Positions 32,160 through 42,904 of a DNA stretch of 64,000 nt are shown piece after piece. Within the stretch, counting starts at the first letter, position 1. Every line of letters begins with the position of its first letter. Made by a program: the position numbers and the translations under genes. A model generated the notes under the pieces. It was not told the origin of the DNA and searched no databases. It saw nothing but the letters and a program-made list of their open reading frames with translations. The stretch is from Chrysomallon squamiferum (Eukaryota > Mollusca > Gastropoda > Neomphalida > Peltospiridae): the NCBI GenBank assembly GCA_012295275.1, contig CM022679.1, forward strand, positions 4,435,879-4,499,878, given 5' to 3'.

Positions 32160-32400
32160 ACGACAATGCATGGTAGCATATTGGTTGTTTGCGGTAGAGT
32201 TCGGTGACTCTTTAAATTGGTCCCAGACACGGGTAAATGGGTGGTGAAATGACGTGGTTGTTTTTTTCGTCAATGCGGAGGCCGTTGTAAACTGGTACTT
32301 CAAGAACAACGGTTGTAATATGTTGGTTATTTTGCGGCAGAGTTTGGTGATTCTGTAAATTGGTGCCAATCTACAATGGTGGTTTTTAGCATTTCGGTTA
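32160..32400. repeat. Diverged direct duplication, spacing 143 bp
   Basis: TTGGTTGTTTGCGGTAGAGTT with TCGGTGACTCTTTAAATTGG (about 32180-32220) is repeated as TTGGTTATTTTGCGGCAGAGTT and TTGGTGATTCTGTAAATTGG (about 32323-32363). The spacing is 143. Frames on both strands over this area follow the duplication. Confidence 0.85.
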
Positions 32401-32688
32401 TCTTGTGAAAACCGTTAGAATATGTTAATTCCGTTAATGTGTTAAAACCATATGCTTTCGAAAAGTCGACGAAATAACATAGAACAAACTGCTGCTACAG
32501 TTACTTGAAGAGGATTTTGTAGTATTAGCAGCAATAGTAGTAGCAGTAGTAATATAGTAATATGACAGATTTAGGTAAACAGAAAGACAAACAGACAGAT
32601 AGATACAAAGAAGCTGAAAATCGCACTTCTCTTAAAAATAAAATACATACAAATAAAATTTAACAAATGAACCATATGTATAGATATA
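32401..32688. other. Unique sequence with a short AGT-rich patch
   Basis: AGTAGTAGC-type triplets near 32520-32560 and a CAGA patch near 32580-32605. Confidence 0.5.
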
Positions 32689-32689
32689 C

Positions 32690-32990
32690 TAGAGTCCAAA
32701 AACAAGTTTCTTTTTAACACTGTATTGACCCGTCAACGAAAATAACGCCACCAGTCTCAAGCGCTGACATTTATAAGCAATACATTTCAACGTTAAAACT
32801 GACTCAGACGTGCAGCGCATGCAAACCAGATTACTCGCTCTTGCATCTTTATGCGTGGCTGTTAACAAGCGAAACGCCAAGTTGAGATCGACTGCAATAA
32901 ATCGCACTAAACGTATGGTGATTTCAATGTGTGCGACATTTAACACAACTGCCAACACATATAATGTCTTTTCACCCATTTGCTTTTTCT
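32690..32990. other. High-complexity island, open on both strands
   Basis: Repeat-free with regular CpGs. A 96-residue minus-strand frame and a plus-strand frame starting at 32810 overlap. Neither has a motif I recognise, and overlapping open frames argue that at most one is real. Candidate conserved element or exon. Confidence 0.25.
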
Positions 32991-33004
32991 TCTTTTTTTT
33001 TCAA

Positions 33005-33030
33005 TTTTTTTTTTTTTTTTTTTTTTTTTT
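33005..33030. repeat. Poly(T) tract
   Basis: About 26 T. Confidence 0.93.
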
Positions 33031-33319
33031 CCACGCCACATTTGTTACAGAAATAATTGTGAAGATTCTCTCGCTTCAAAATCATATTTCCTTTTAGGAC
33101 GGCGTGAAGAAATGCTTATAAAAAAAAAAAAAATGCCGTAAATATTTTAAACACAGGTTAGAGAGATATGTTTTTTATCTGTTAAGATATTTGTGGTTTG
33201 TAGAAATGAAACAAACTGCAGATATAACTAAACATTACGAATATAATTATGTCTGCATGGGTGCGTTTATGTACATACATACATAGATACAATCACACGT
33301 ATAAATGTACAAGGAAACA
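33031..33319. other. Unique AT-rich sequence
   Basis: Nothing recognised. Confidence 0.5.
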
Positions 33320-33395
33320 TTACTACTAATACTACTACAACCACTACTACTATTATTATTGTTGTTGTTGCTGTTGTTGTTGTTACTGTTGTCGA
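33320..33395. repeat. (CTA)n, (ATT)n, (GTT)n compound array
   Basis: Imperfect triplet runs, changing type twice. Confidence 0.9.
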
Positions 33396-33805
33396 TACCA
33401 CATGATTGTATATCAAAGACAATGGTACGTATTGTCAAGCTGTAGGAAACTTATTCTTGGAAGATTATTTGACAGAAACACAAAATTCTTTACATCCATT
33501 TGGATTTGACAGAAAATTAATCTGTACGACGTTGATGTTAAAGAAAAATATTATTTGTAAATTTTTTTACAGAGCGATAATAATAACGAAACCAAAATAG
33601 AATAGATTATTTTGAACTATAATTGTACGTGTTTACCCGAGACAAGTTTTTTGACAAGTTTGACTGTATATTCAAAATAATTTCTGTAGAGTTAACAAAA
33701 GTAATATTCGAGAATGATTTATTATTTATTCTATTGTCGACAGCTGAAACTCGCACTTACAAAAATAGTAAAAAAATAAAATAGACATTTATACTAGTAT
33801 CTCAA
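33396..33805. other. Unique sequence
   Basis: A 64-residue frame (33406-33600) is non-repetitive but unrecognised. Confidence 0.45.
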
Positions 33806-33807
33806 AA

Positions 33808-33840
33808 TAATATTATTTTATTTTATTTTATTTTATTATG
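33808..33840. repeat. (TTTTA)n microsatellite
   Basis: Five to six TTTTA units. Confidence 0.92.
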
Positions 33841-34098
33841 TTTTTGGTTTTTGGTTGGGTTCTTTTAATATTGTACTCAACGTTAGCCAAAATAAAGATT
33901 AAATGTTTTATATACTGCGTCAAATGCGTTGCCAATTTGAAACTACTATTTAAACGAATTAAATGTAGATAACAAAACAATGTTTGAACATTATAAAAAT
34001 AGTACTGTAGTATTTTCATTTTACGCTGTAGTGTAATAATAATAACAAGAAGTAAAAAAGAAGAATTACGCATTGATAATATTTTACAGAGATGAAAA
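33841..34098. other. AT-rich unique sequence
   Basis: Nothing recognised. Confidence 0.5.
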
Positions 34099-34099
34099 A

Positions 34100-34270
34100 A
34101 TAGTAGTAGTTGTTGTTGTATTTATTTTACTACTAGTAGTAGTGCTGGTTGGACTGGTAGTAGTATAGAAGTGGTAGTGCTAGTAGTAGTACAAGTAGTA
34201 GTAGTAGTAGAAGTAGTAGATGTAGTAGTAGTAGTAGTAGTAGAAGTAGTAGATGTAGTAGTAGTAGAAT
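34100..34270. repeat. (AGT)n array with variants
   Basis: AGT triplets with GTT, GCT, AGA and ACA variants. A longer block AGTAGTAGAAGTAGTAGATG repeats once within it. Confidence 0.93.
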
Positions 34271-34765
34271 ACTGTTACCATTATTATAATTAATTCGGAA
34301 CAACACCGTTGTCACCAGTACAATATCATTATTACCTTTCCTATAAAAATTAATCTAAAATTAATAATCAAACGTAATTTCTAATTGTCTTACCTCTGCA
34401 GATATATCCAGTCATTTGAAATTACAGCGCTAGAGCCTACCTCTTTATAATGCTCAACATCAAACGTGTGGGTTTTAATATAATACAAAATTATACAAAT
34501 TTGAACACTGCATCGGTGATGGATTTTTATATTCATGCGCAGCAAACATGCAAACGCGGGGATTCTTGAGTGTAATAGAAACCTATTGTTCTTTCGCTTG
34601 CTTCCCTGTTTTCCGACCACTTGGGACCCGAACAAGAGGAGAGCCGCTCTAGAACTGATTGATAGTTTGTTAGTTATTAATAGTCCGCGCTATCAGTAAA
34701 ACCTATTTAGTAAAACCCACTGCGTATATTGAATAACTTGTTGAAAATCAATGTGTTCGTATGTA
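34271..34765. other. Unique sequence
   Basis: An 81-residue minus-strand frame (34390-34635) is non-repetitive and unrecognised. Not called. Confidence 0.4.
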
Positions 34766-34769
34766 GGAT

Positions 34770-34845
34770 GGAAAAGAGAAAAAAAAACAAAAAAACAACA
34801 ACAAACAAACAAAACAAAAAAAAGAAAAAAAAAAACGGCAACAAA
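34770..34845. repeat. A-rich AAAC-type low complexity
   Basis: A runs with AACAAACAAAC units. Confidence 0.9.
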
Positions 34846-35195
34846 CATAAATGCACAAACAAATATTTCCACCAGCTTTATTATTCATACGCTGATGAAA
34901 TTCTGATGGTGACATTTTAGTTCCTGCCAGAAACGAAATTAATAAAAATAAAAGTTAAATAAATTGCCGTTGTTTTCAGCTGTAACGTTTTCATTTGGGA
35001 AATAGCAGAAACGTTATGCTGATGTGCTTTGTACGGTTGTCTTTGGATAAAATATTGCATTTAACTCGACCGACTATTACGTGGCAGCTCGTGAAATGAA
35101 TTGCTTCGCAGTTAATACATGCTAATAACGTTTCTCTTTCTCGCTTTTGTTGTTTTAACTACCTAAGTTATGTTTCCACTGGGAAATAAGATTAT
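34846..35195. other. Unique sequence
   Basis: Nothing recognised. Confidence 0.5.
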
Positions 35196-35199
35196 TTTC

Positions 35200-35505
35200 T
35201 CATTTATTGTTATTGTTGTTGTTGTTGTTATAATTATATTTATTGCTATTATTATTATCATCTTCATCATCACTGTAATTATTATTATTATTTTGATTAT
35301 AATTATTGTTATTATTATCATTATTATTATTATTGTTATACCATTATTATTATTATTATTATCATCATGAACATTATTATCATCATTATTATTATTATTG
35401 TTGTTGTTTTTATTATAATTATTATTATTATTATTTTCATTATGATTATTATGATTATTATTATTATTAAAATTATTATTATTATTACTTTTATCATTAT
35501 CATTA

Positions 35506-35566
<61 letters not shown>

Positions 35567-35575
35567 GATAAACTT
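35200..35575. repeat. Long imperfect (ATT)n array
   Basis: About 375 bases of ATT with GTT, CAT and ATA variants and a perfect core at about 35510-35565. The 160-residue minus-strand Asn-rich frame is a translation of the repeat. Confidence 0.97.
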
Positions 35576-35604
35576 CAAGCATTAGGGTATGAAGAGACAT
35601 GTTT

Positions 35605-35785
35605 TCACAACACAACATAATCGTTTTGTCGATAATGCATCGCACAGCTCCTGGATGTTATGTCGATAACGTGTGTGATAGCATTGCATAATTAACATTA
35701 TCGACATTATGTGTCGATATCAAGATGTCGATACTTCCATATCGACATAATTTGTCGCTATACTAATTGTCGAAACACTTTGTTT
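35605..35785. repeat. Cluster of TCGATA words
   Basis: GTCGATA or its complement TATCGAC occurs at least six times in about 130 bases (near 35628, 35661, 35699, 35715, 35727 and 35742), irregularly spaced and in both orientations. Single related copies occur near 57955 and 58009. Confidence 0.7.
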
Positions 35786-35892
35786 GTGGAGAAATAAGTT
35801 TAGAAGTTTTAAACTTTAAAGATATTACATTGTGAACATACTGTCCAGCTTGTGGAGAAGTTAAATTGAAAATATATATTTGTGGGTGGGTG

Positions 35893-35915
35893 AGGGGGGG
35901 GGTGTATGTGTGTGT

Positions 35916-35977
<62 letters not shown>
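35893..35977. repeat. (GT)n microsatellite
   Basis: GGTGTATGTG lead-in with a preceding G run, then about 56 bases of perfect GT. Confidence 0.97.
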
Positions 35978-35984
<7 letters not shown>

Positions 35985-36114
35985 GTTCTTACTAAAGTTA
36001 CTGCAAATCTACCAGTCGAATGTTTTTTTTAAAATAAAAAGAAAATAAATAAAATGTTTATTTGATTTCTGTACGAGATCTTGGATATCAGAATACAACA
36101 GTGCTTATGATGTA

Positions 36115-36345
36115 TGTTTAAAGTTCAACAAAGTAATTTCTCTTTCTTTTTTCTCTCTTCATTTTCGTTCTTTTCTTTTTTTCTTTTTGTCTCTGTCTCT
36201 CTCTCTTTTTCTCTGCAGACCTCTTTTAAAACACCCCACTCAAAACAAAATAGAAAACCTCAATATTATTATTATTTTCTATTTCCTTCGAGAAATCTTT
36301 CACATCCATTTCCTACAAGGTTTTTTCTCTCTCTCTCTACAGCTT
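36115..36345. repeat. Pyrimidine-rich region with splice-acceptor-like ends
   Basis: T/C-rich tracts end in TTTTCTCTGCAG (36208-36219) and CTCTCTCTCTACAG (36328-36341), both good acceptor consensus. The sequence after each does not give a recognisable exon, so they are probably by-products of the pyrimidine tracts. Confidence 0.5.
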
Positions 36346-36655
36346 ATATCAGACGCTCCACTTGTTTTAAGTGGAGCTTAAAACAGTAATAGTGACAATT
36401 TTATCCTCACCAATTACTAATTCTGTGAGAAACTGCATAGAAAATGGGAAGAGGCAATCCGACTGTCTACCACGATAACCAAATCGACGCTTTAGGCAAA
36501 ATCTGACCTTTCCAACAATTCACTTTTCTTATTATTGTCCAAGTATAGCATTCGTCACATGCGTAATAGGCCACTGGTTCAAAAATAAAGTCAATTTTCT
36601 TTTCTTCCGAGCAACTGGAGTAAAATAATAAAAAGAAATCTAATAGCTTTCTATT
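36346..36655. other. Unique sequence
   Basis: Mixed composition, nothing recognised. Confidence 0.5.
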
Positions 36656-36975
36656 TGTGTATTTATATGCATGTATGTGTATATTAACATGTATGTAGAT
36701 ATAGGTGTTTATACTTTATTATGTATGTATATATGTAAGTACGTATGTGTATGTATGTACGTTCGTATTTACATATATGTGTGTGCGTCTGTGTGAGTGT
36801 GTGTGTGAATGAGCAAGTATGTATATTTATGTCTGTATGTGGGTGAATGTATACGTATTTTTAATAATAAATATGAAAATAAATGTATGTGTTTATGTAC
36901 GTATGTTCATATGTGTGTACGTATATGTATGTAGTCTTTATATACGTATGTCTGTTTGTAGTATCCATTTTATCA
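36656..36975. repeat. Degenerate (TATG)n region
   Basis: Long stretch of TATG/TGTG/TACG units with heavy decay. Confidence 0.88.
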
Positions 36976-37483
36976 GTGTATTTATTATGAAATTATATTT
37001 TATTGAATAAAAACGTTATTAATAACTGAATATAATCATATTCCTGCATTTGTCTTCCTTCGTGTCTATCTGTATATAAGTGTTTAACTGACAGTGCCAG
37101 TAAAGCGTGCTTGCACACATGCCTCAAGAACAGAAACAAGTTAAAGTTTTGCAGTGTTTACTTCAAGAGAATAAAGTAAACAGCTGTTTCAAGTTTCAGT
37201 CAAAATATTTGTCTTTTAAACGAAGAAAACATGCTTTGTTTACGTGCTGCCTCAGAGTTTCTTAATATTTCGTTTTAAATATCAGTTAGTATAAGCTCGC
37301 CATGTTTCAGCTCTTAAAATGCCAAAATGTGCCCGTGGTGGGTTGTGAGATCGAATCTTATTAGTGCGTCCTTCGGGGGATTTCTGTAATAGACATGATC
37401 CACGATTCCTTTCTCAAAAAACTATTTTAGTGCTGTTATGTTAATGTGAAGATGAAAAGACTTAACGTATTCATATATCGATT

Positions 37484-37485
<2 letters not shown>
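36976..37485. other. Unique sequence
   Basis: GTGAGATCGAATCTTA near 37347 resembles a decayed tRNA B box with no clear A box. Otherwise nothing recognised. Confidence 0.45.
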
Positions 37486-37487
<2 letters not shown>

Positions 37488-37525
<38 letters not shown>

Positions 37526-37575
37526 ATGTATATCTATCTATCTATCTGTCTGTCTATATATATATATATATATAA
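37488..37575. repeat. (CA)n-(TATC)n-(TA)n compound array
   Basis: CA to about 37520, TATC/TGTC to about 37555 and TA to about 37574. Confidence 0.96.
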
Positions 37576-37960
37576 CTATTCTAGACAGTGCATTATACAG
37601 CAAAATACTTTAATGTATGCATTTATGACAGAAATATCAGAATTAAACATCTCTACATAAATGAAATGAATCTTGATATGGCTTTTATTAACATAAATAT
37701 AACAACAAACTTTCTGGCGCCACAGTATGATTGGTTTGTTTGTTGATAATTTCTGATTTTCAAATCATAATTCCATTCCAGAAGGGTTTTTATTACAATT
37801 TTCACCTTTTTATCATTTTAAAACTTGTTTAAAAATGATAAAATGAAACAAAAAATAATTAAAGTATAATGAAACAAATGATTAGATGTTATGTTTTTCT
37901 TTACATTCTTTTTTTCTTTTTAATTCAGCTTTAAGAATATATATATATAGATCTATCTCT
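37576..37960. other. AT-rich unique sequence
   Basis: Nothing recognised. Confidence 0.5.
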
Positions 37961-37998
37961 GTGTCTGTGTGTGTGTGTGTGTGTGTATGCGTGTGTAA
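37940..37998. repeat. Short (TA)n and (GT)n
   Basis: TA at about 37940-37950 and GT at about 37965-37986. Confidence 0.9.
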
Positions 37999-38199
37999 TA
38001 TAAACTGCATCTACCAATCCAAACATAAATAATTAAATAAATGAAAAGAGGTTGACTACAGATATTTCGTTTTTTCTTTTCGATCACATGATTATATCTT
38101 CTCTCATCCTGGTTCACACGCCATACTGAACAGTCACCGTTTTAAAATCATCAAACATTTTAAAAATTAAATTTTTATCAAGTTCCTTTCGTTCATAAC

Positions 38200-38660
38200 T
38201 AAACGATTTCGGCGAGTAAAAACAATTTGAGACGCAAGTCACCCCACCCACCTCCGAGTCTTTAATCCATCCTAATTCTTTGCGATCACGACTGGAAAAC
38301 AGCGCATCTGTGGGTTTTTAGCTCCGATTGCTCAATGGTGACCAGCGAGATTTCAGTCGTCTGAGATTCAGTTTCAATTTGCAAACTGCAGGTGGAGTCG
38401 CCAGGCCGCTTCGTCTTTGTTGTAAACACTAAATTCATTAAGCTGTGCAAACCCAAACACTTTAAGAGTCTAACAAGTTGAACAAGCATTAAGTGTTGGC
38501 AGTGCTATTTAATGAGACGTTTGCCCCCACCAAAAAAAGAACCTTTCAGCCGTCGGCTCGCTGCAAGGAAGCAATTTGTGTCGACGCTATCAAGCCATTA
38601 GGCAAGTTTAGCCAACCACTTCTGCCGTTTTGCTCTCCACCATTCGTCTACGAGCACCAA
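38200..38660. other. High-complexity CpG-containing island
   Basis: Repeat-free. A 67-residue minus-strand frame (38286-38489) and a 64-residue plus-strand frame (38493-38687) sit back to back, 3 bases apart. Neither matches a family I know. It could hold a divergent exon pair or a conserved non-coding element. Confidence 0.3.
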
Positions 38661-38692
38661 AATATGTTTTTTTTTTTAACTAATTGAACGGG

Positions 38693-38693
<1 letters not shown>

Positions 38694-38733
<40 letters not shown>
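38694..38733. repeat. Poly(T) tract
   Basis: About 40 T inside an otherwise unique island. Confidence 0.95.
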
Positions 38734-38734
<1 letters not shown>

Positions 38735-38739
38735 AGGCT

Positions 38740-39170
38740 ACGTTTTTTAACACCGGCGAAATTTCAAAATATTTTTGGCTGCAAACTGAAGGTCAGCCGC
38801 GCAGATCTGAGATTGTTATATGTGTGTTCACACAGTCAGTTTTCATTCCGCGATATTTAATGTTATTTTCAAGAGATTTAGATAGGATAAACGCAACGTC
38901 GGGCTTTTTAATTAAATTCTGTCTGGCGCAGAATGCTGTGGTTTATTAAATGGTTTACGACTGCGCTATTTAAAGAAGTATATTATCACAACGAGCTTCT
39001 TCTGACAGTGTCGGGGGAATAGAACTTCGCAACTTAACACCAGTTTAAATTTAATGACGCTACAACAAACATCAGTTTAAGTCGAGTTTTTATTTAACGT
39101 CACGCGGACTTTTGTATTAAACTTTATTACGTGTGACTCATGCCAATTTTTAGTCTTGTTTTCGCAAGAA
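38740..39170. other. High-complexity island (candidate conserved element)
   Basis: About 430 bases with mixed composition and CpGs, containing TTAATTAAATT and TTTATTAAATGG homeobox-like words. Every frame is closed. Conserved enhancers in animals look like this, but sequence alone cannot show conservation. Confidence 0.35.
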
Positions 39171-39473
39171 AACCTACTATCTACACAAAATAATGTGTAA
39201 GCATTACTTATTCCCATAAAAAGGTAATAATAATGTATATTAAAATATGTTCTCTTAGGCAGAAAAAAAAATGTATACGATGGTTATGATGCAACAAGTT
39301 TTAGAACCCTAATTTATAGATGTTTTCCAATGAGGTACTGAGAAGGTTGGAATCTGTAGCCCGTTATTGTTAAAATGTAAAAATGAAAGTATTTCCTTAG
39401 TTTGAATCGTGTATTTGAGAAAAGTATTTAATTTGTACAGAAAAAAATATATTAGAATAATCCAATAAGGTAT
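39171..39473. other. Unique AT-rich sequence
   Basis: Nothing recognised. Confidence 0.5.
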
Positions 39474-39499
39474 TTGATACGAAAATCACTACTGTCACC

Positions 39500-39691
39500 A
39501 ACATCTTTCATTACTGCTACTATTCTTAATGCTACCACTGCTACTGCTGCTGCTACACCTACTGCTACTGCTATTGCTACTCTGCTGCTGTTGCCACTAC
39601 AACAACAACAACTACGACTACTACTACTACCTGTTTTTGTTCTTGCCCTGGATTATCAACAACAACAAAAATTAAAAAAATAAAAAAATTA

Positions 39692-39744
<53 letters not shown>

Positions 39745-39775
39745 CAACAATAATAATAATAACAATAACAAAAGA
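39500..39775. repeat. (CTA/CTG)n, (CAA)n, (AAT)n compound array
   Basis: CTA and CTG triplets to about 39595, CAA and CTA units to 39670, and AAT from about 39695 to 39770. Confidence 0.93.
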
Positions 39776-39839
39776 CGAAGAAGAAAATAAAAGGTGAATC
39801 TATCTAGTAAGTCTTAACGATAATACTTTCGTTCATTGT

Positions 39840-40240
39840 CGAACAACGCGGCGAAATTTAGGCACAATTTTCAACTACGTAGAAAAAATAGCGTGAAAGT
39901 TGTCCATCACGCCCCGTAAAAAGAGATGTTTCTCCTTTTCTTCGAGTGTCACCTCCGTGGCCGGCGTTCCACTGACCCGTTTATTTCTCTGTGTCGTTTG
40001 CTGCTGTGTTGTGCAAATCACGCAACACATTAAATTAATTGAATCTGCCACGACCACCGACACGAACTGAATTATCAAGATGGCGGATGACGACGCCAGT
40101 TGAAGGCTTCTCGCGTGTTCGGCTGAATTCATAGTGTTGCCGTCACACGACCACCTTCTTTTTTCTCTGTCGTTGAGGCCGGGGCAGCTGTAGTTAGTCA
40201 CTCGCTTTGAACAGTGGGTAACAGTGGGTTTAAGTGTTTC
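39840..40240. promoter_or_regulatory. CpG-containing island with YY1-like site and 108-residue minus frame
   Basis: GC- and CpG-richer than its flanks. AAGATGGCGG (40077-40086) fits the YY1 consensus usually found at transcription starts. A non-repetitive 108-residue frame runs on the minus strand (40201-39875) with one hydrophobic, potentially membrane-spanning stretch in its middle. I recognise no family, and the frame covers the YY1 site. Promoter/CpG island or an unrecognised first exon are both possible. Confidence 0.3.
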
Positions 40241-40299
40241 GTGTTGTTAACCTATATAAAGTCTGGGGGCGTTAATAATCTGCTCAGTTGTGGACTTTT

Positions 40300-40460
40300 G
40301 TTAAGATTAATAATTCATTACAATTACAGTTATTCTAATTCCACATGATGATGATGATGATGATGATTGTTATTATTCTTACTGTTGATGTTATTGTTAT
40401 TATTTTATTTAAACATTTGACACAAAATACTTTAAAAATATATATATATATATATTACAT
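40300..40460 (+). repeat. Dispersed direct repeat, copy A
   Basis: TCTAATTCCACATGATG, a (GAT)n run, ATT-type triplets and ATTTAAACATTTGACACAAA (from about 40408), followed by (TA)n. The same order of parts occurs at 42905-43030. Confidence 0.8.
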
Positions 40461-40630
40461 ATACTCTGCAAAGCATTATACATTTATTGTTTTGATCATA
40501 AGAGTATATTACTTATGACTAAGATTTACATTCACATGTCTATAGCTTATTACGAACAATTCGAGATACCAGAACTTTCGACTTACGTGTATTTTACAGT
40601 GTTGTGTTACAACTAATTCACCAGCAGTGT
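40461..40630. other. Unique AT-rich sequence
   Basis: Nothing recognised. Confidence 0.45.
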
Positions 40631-40634
40631 TATC

Positions 40635-40710
40635 TACCTGACTATGTAATCCTGTCAAGTCAGTGATAGCTCGCTTCAACACTAAGCCATACAGCAAAAA
40701 CAGACAGAAC
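40635..40710 (-). mobile_element. Possible decayed tRNA-derived SINE fragment
   Basis: On the minus strand TATGGCTTAGTGTTGAAGC (40692-40674) fits an A box and GACAGGATTACATAG (40656-40642) is a weak B box at near-tRNA spacing. The A-box word resembles those at 28874 and 52045-52070. Heavily diverged. Confidence 0.28.
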
Positions 40711-40819
40711 CAAAGTGTAAATGTTTCTACCACTTGTATGTAAAGAACTGCTTAGCCATAGCTATAATACTCATCTTCACACTTTTCAATCTGTATTTTT
40801 TATAATACGTACCTTTATA

Positions 40820-41168
40820 TGTATGTACATACATACATACATACATGCACCCAGCCATCCATCCATCCATCCATACAGACACACAAACACACACACATAC
40901 ATATATACATACATATATACACACATACATCCATACATATACACACACATACATCCACACATATTCACACACATACATACATACATACGCACTCACACAC
41001 ATGCATACATACAAATACACACACACATACATACATACATACATACATACATACATGCATGCATATATATACACACACATACATACATTCATATAAATGC
41101 ATGTGTGTGTTTTTGTGTGTGTGCGTGTGTGTGTGTGAGTGTGTATGTGTGTTTATGTGGGGGTGTGT
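40820..41168. repeat. (CATA/CACA)n array followed by (TG)n
   Basis: About 275 bases of CATA, CACA, CATC and TATA units, then TGTGTG/TTTG units from about 41100 to 41165. The left CA-type and right TG-type parts are complementary. Frames of up to 149 residues are repeat translations. Confidence 0.95.
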
Positions 41169-41355
41169 AATTGAATCCTTACGATTTTGTTGTTATTATA
41201 ATAATTTGTGACAAAGACTGGTAGTTAATTTCAAAGGTTTATAAAAAATATAGTGACGTTTCCCTGTTCATGTCACCAAAGATACATTTGAAGATTCTGA
41301 AATGATAAAAACTAAATGCATGATGAAAACAAAAGTTGACTTTTACTTTTCTCTC
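41169..41355. other. Unique sequence
   Basis: Nothing recognised. Confidence 0.5.
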
Positions 41356-41356
41356 T

Positions 41357-41358
41357 GT

Positions 41359-41441
<83 letters not shown>
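41357..41441. repeat. (ATTT)n microsatellite
   Basis: About 21 perfect TTTA units. Confidence 0.97.
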
Positions 41442-41442
<1 letters not shown>

Positions 41443-41820
41443 TTTTGTTGTGAATTGTCTTCTCATAATCACAACTATACACTGTGAAGGAAGGAAAAGA
41501 GCGATCTTTTTATTGTCATCTCGCTTTTATGTATTATTCAAGTAATTTATTGTTAGCAAAGTTTGGTGTTTCTTATTAATAAAATAAAAAAATAAAACTA
41601 TCATTTAGAAGAATGCAAAATAAATGTTGTGTGTTTGTTCTTATCACTCAATAGATACACTCTAAGATTAAAAAATACATCAAATTCGGGAGTACTTCAT
41701 CAAGACAGATGAAATTTGAAAATAAATTTGCTTTCTTTCTTTCCAATGACATTTTGTTTTTCTAATCATCTTTTGTAAACTGTTTCTGTAATTTACAAGT
41801 GCCAGTAGTCTTGCAGTTAT
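41442..41820. other. Unique sequence
   Basis: Nothing recognised. Confidence 0.5.
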
Positions 41821-41822
41821 GA

Positions 41823-41960
41823 AAATAATAATAATAATAATGAGGATGATGGTGATAATAATGATGATGATAATGATGAAAATGATGATAATAAACATCA
41901 ATATTTGTTCTTGTTTTTGTTTTGTTTTTTGTTTTTTGTTGGTGGGTTTTTTTTTATTGT
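41823..41960. repeat. (AAT/GAT)n then G/T-rich low complexity
   Basis: AAT and GAT triplets to about 41895, then TTTTGTTTT and GTTGTTG units to about 41975. Confidence 0.88.
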
Positions 41961-42039
41961 TGTTGTTGTTGTTTTAGACATTTATTTATAAGAAGAAAAA
42001 CAAAATGAAGAAAAAAATATTTTTAACAAAAATATATAA

Positions 42040-42300
42040 TGTTCACTTCCAATCGTCCAGGGTGTAATTTGACTGTTTCTGACAGGATTCATCTGTCAAC
42101 GAGATGACAACTGTTTGGAGAGAGGGAGTCGAGCGGAGCAGCCATCTTTCAGCACAGCAATCTCACTGGGTGCTTAACCTCCGCGTCTCAATCAGCCGCA
42201 TTCATATGTGCAAACAATCTCACAGCGCAAAAAACGAGAGCATTAGATGACGCTATAAAATGCAGTGTTCGTACGAAAGCCATTTGGCAGACGGAAAACG
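42040..42300. other. High-complexity island with TALE/E-box-like words (candidate enhancer)
   Basis: CTGACAGGATTCATCTGTCA followed by ATGACAACTGTTTGG carries three TGACA/TGTCA words, as used by TALE homeodomain factors, and a CAACTG E-box. The region is repeat-free and CpG-containing, and ends before a T-rich stretch. Function is inference. Confidence 0.35.
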
Positions 42301-42445
42301 AATTACTCCTACTTCTTCATTTTTCTTTTTTTCTCTTCAACTCTCTGATTTTTTTTTTCCTTCAACTTTTGTGTATTTTTCTTCTTTAAATTTATTTTCT
42401 TTTATTTTCTTGATTTTTTTTTTATTTTTTTTATTTTTGTGTATG
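42301..42445. repeat. T-rich low complexity
   Basis: TTTTTCTTT units. The overlapping Phe-rich frame is not a gene. Confidence 0.85.
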
Positions 42446-42499
42446 AAAATAAATAAAAATTTGTTCCTCGTTTACTTTCAAATTTTTCGTTTTAAGATT

Positions 42500-42870
42500 C
42501 GTTGCAGTAAAGCTCGGTAATCAGCCCACACCGAAGCGATGAGAGTTACCCGCCCTGAGTAAAAAGCATCACTTGTTGATGTTAATTGGTTCTCGACGGA
42601 CCAGTAACCCTGACGTAATTGAAATGATAAAAGAGCAACAAGAGTAAATGAGGGAAACTTACGTAAATTTTGTCAGGATTTCGACAATAGATGTGTATCG
42701 AAAGCGATCGACTAACGACAGTGGATTTTAACACGGGTCACGGCCAGAATTGAAATAAACTGTCAGTGACCCATTCATCTTCTCCTAACTTACCAAAAAT
42801 CAATACAGGTGAATACCAGATCGTTAGCCATCCATTTACCTGCCTGTTGTAATTTAAAATCTATACAAGA
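42500..42870. other. High-complexity island (candidate conserved element)
   Basis: Repeat-free and CpG-containing, with the palindromic words TATCGAAAGCGATCG and CAGTGACCC/GGGTCACGG (nuclear-receptor-half-site-like GGGTCA). All frames closed within a short distance. Confidence 0.33.
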
Positions 42871-42904
42871 ACACAGAGGAATAGTTCTGCATTTAGTAGA
42901 CGGT

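Noticed and set aside
35163-35645. 160-residue Asn-rich frame on the minus strand
   Set aside because: The longest frame in the window, but it is almost wholly the imperfect (ATT)n array, which is open in several frames on both strands.
36208-36345. Two strong splice-acceptor-like sequences
   Set aside because: They arise naturally in pyrimidine-rich sequence, and no credible exon or donor follows.
40721-41211. Frames of 121-149 residues over the CATA/CACA array
   Set aside because: His/Thr/Tyr/Ile and Cys/Val/Met runs from the tetranucleotide repeat.
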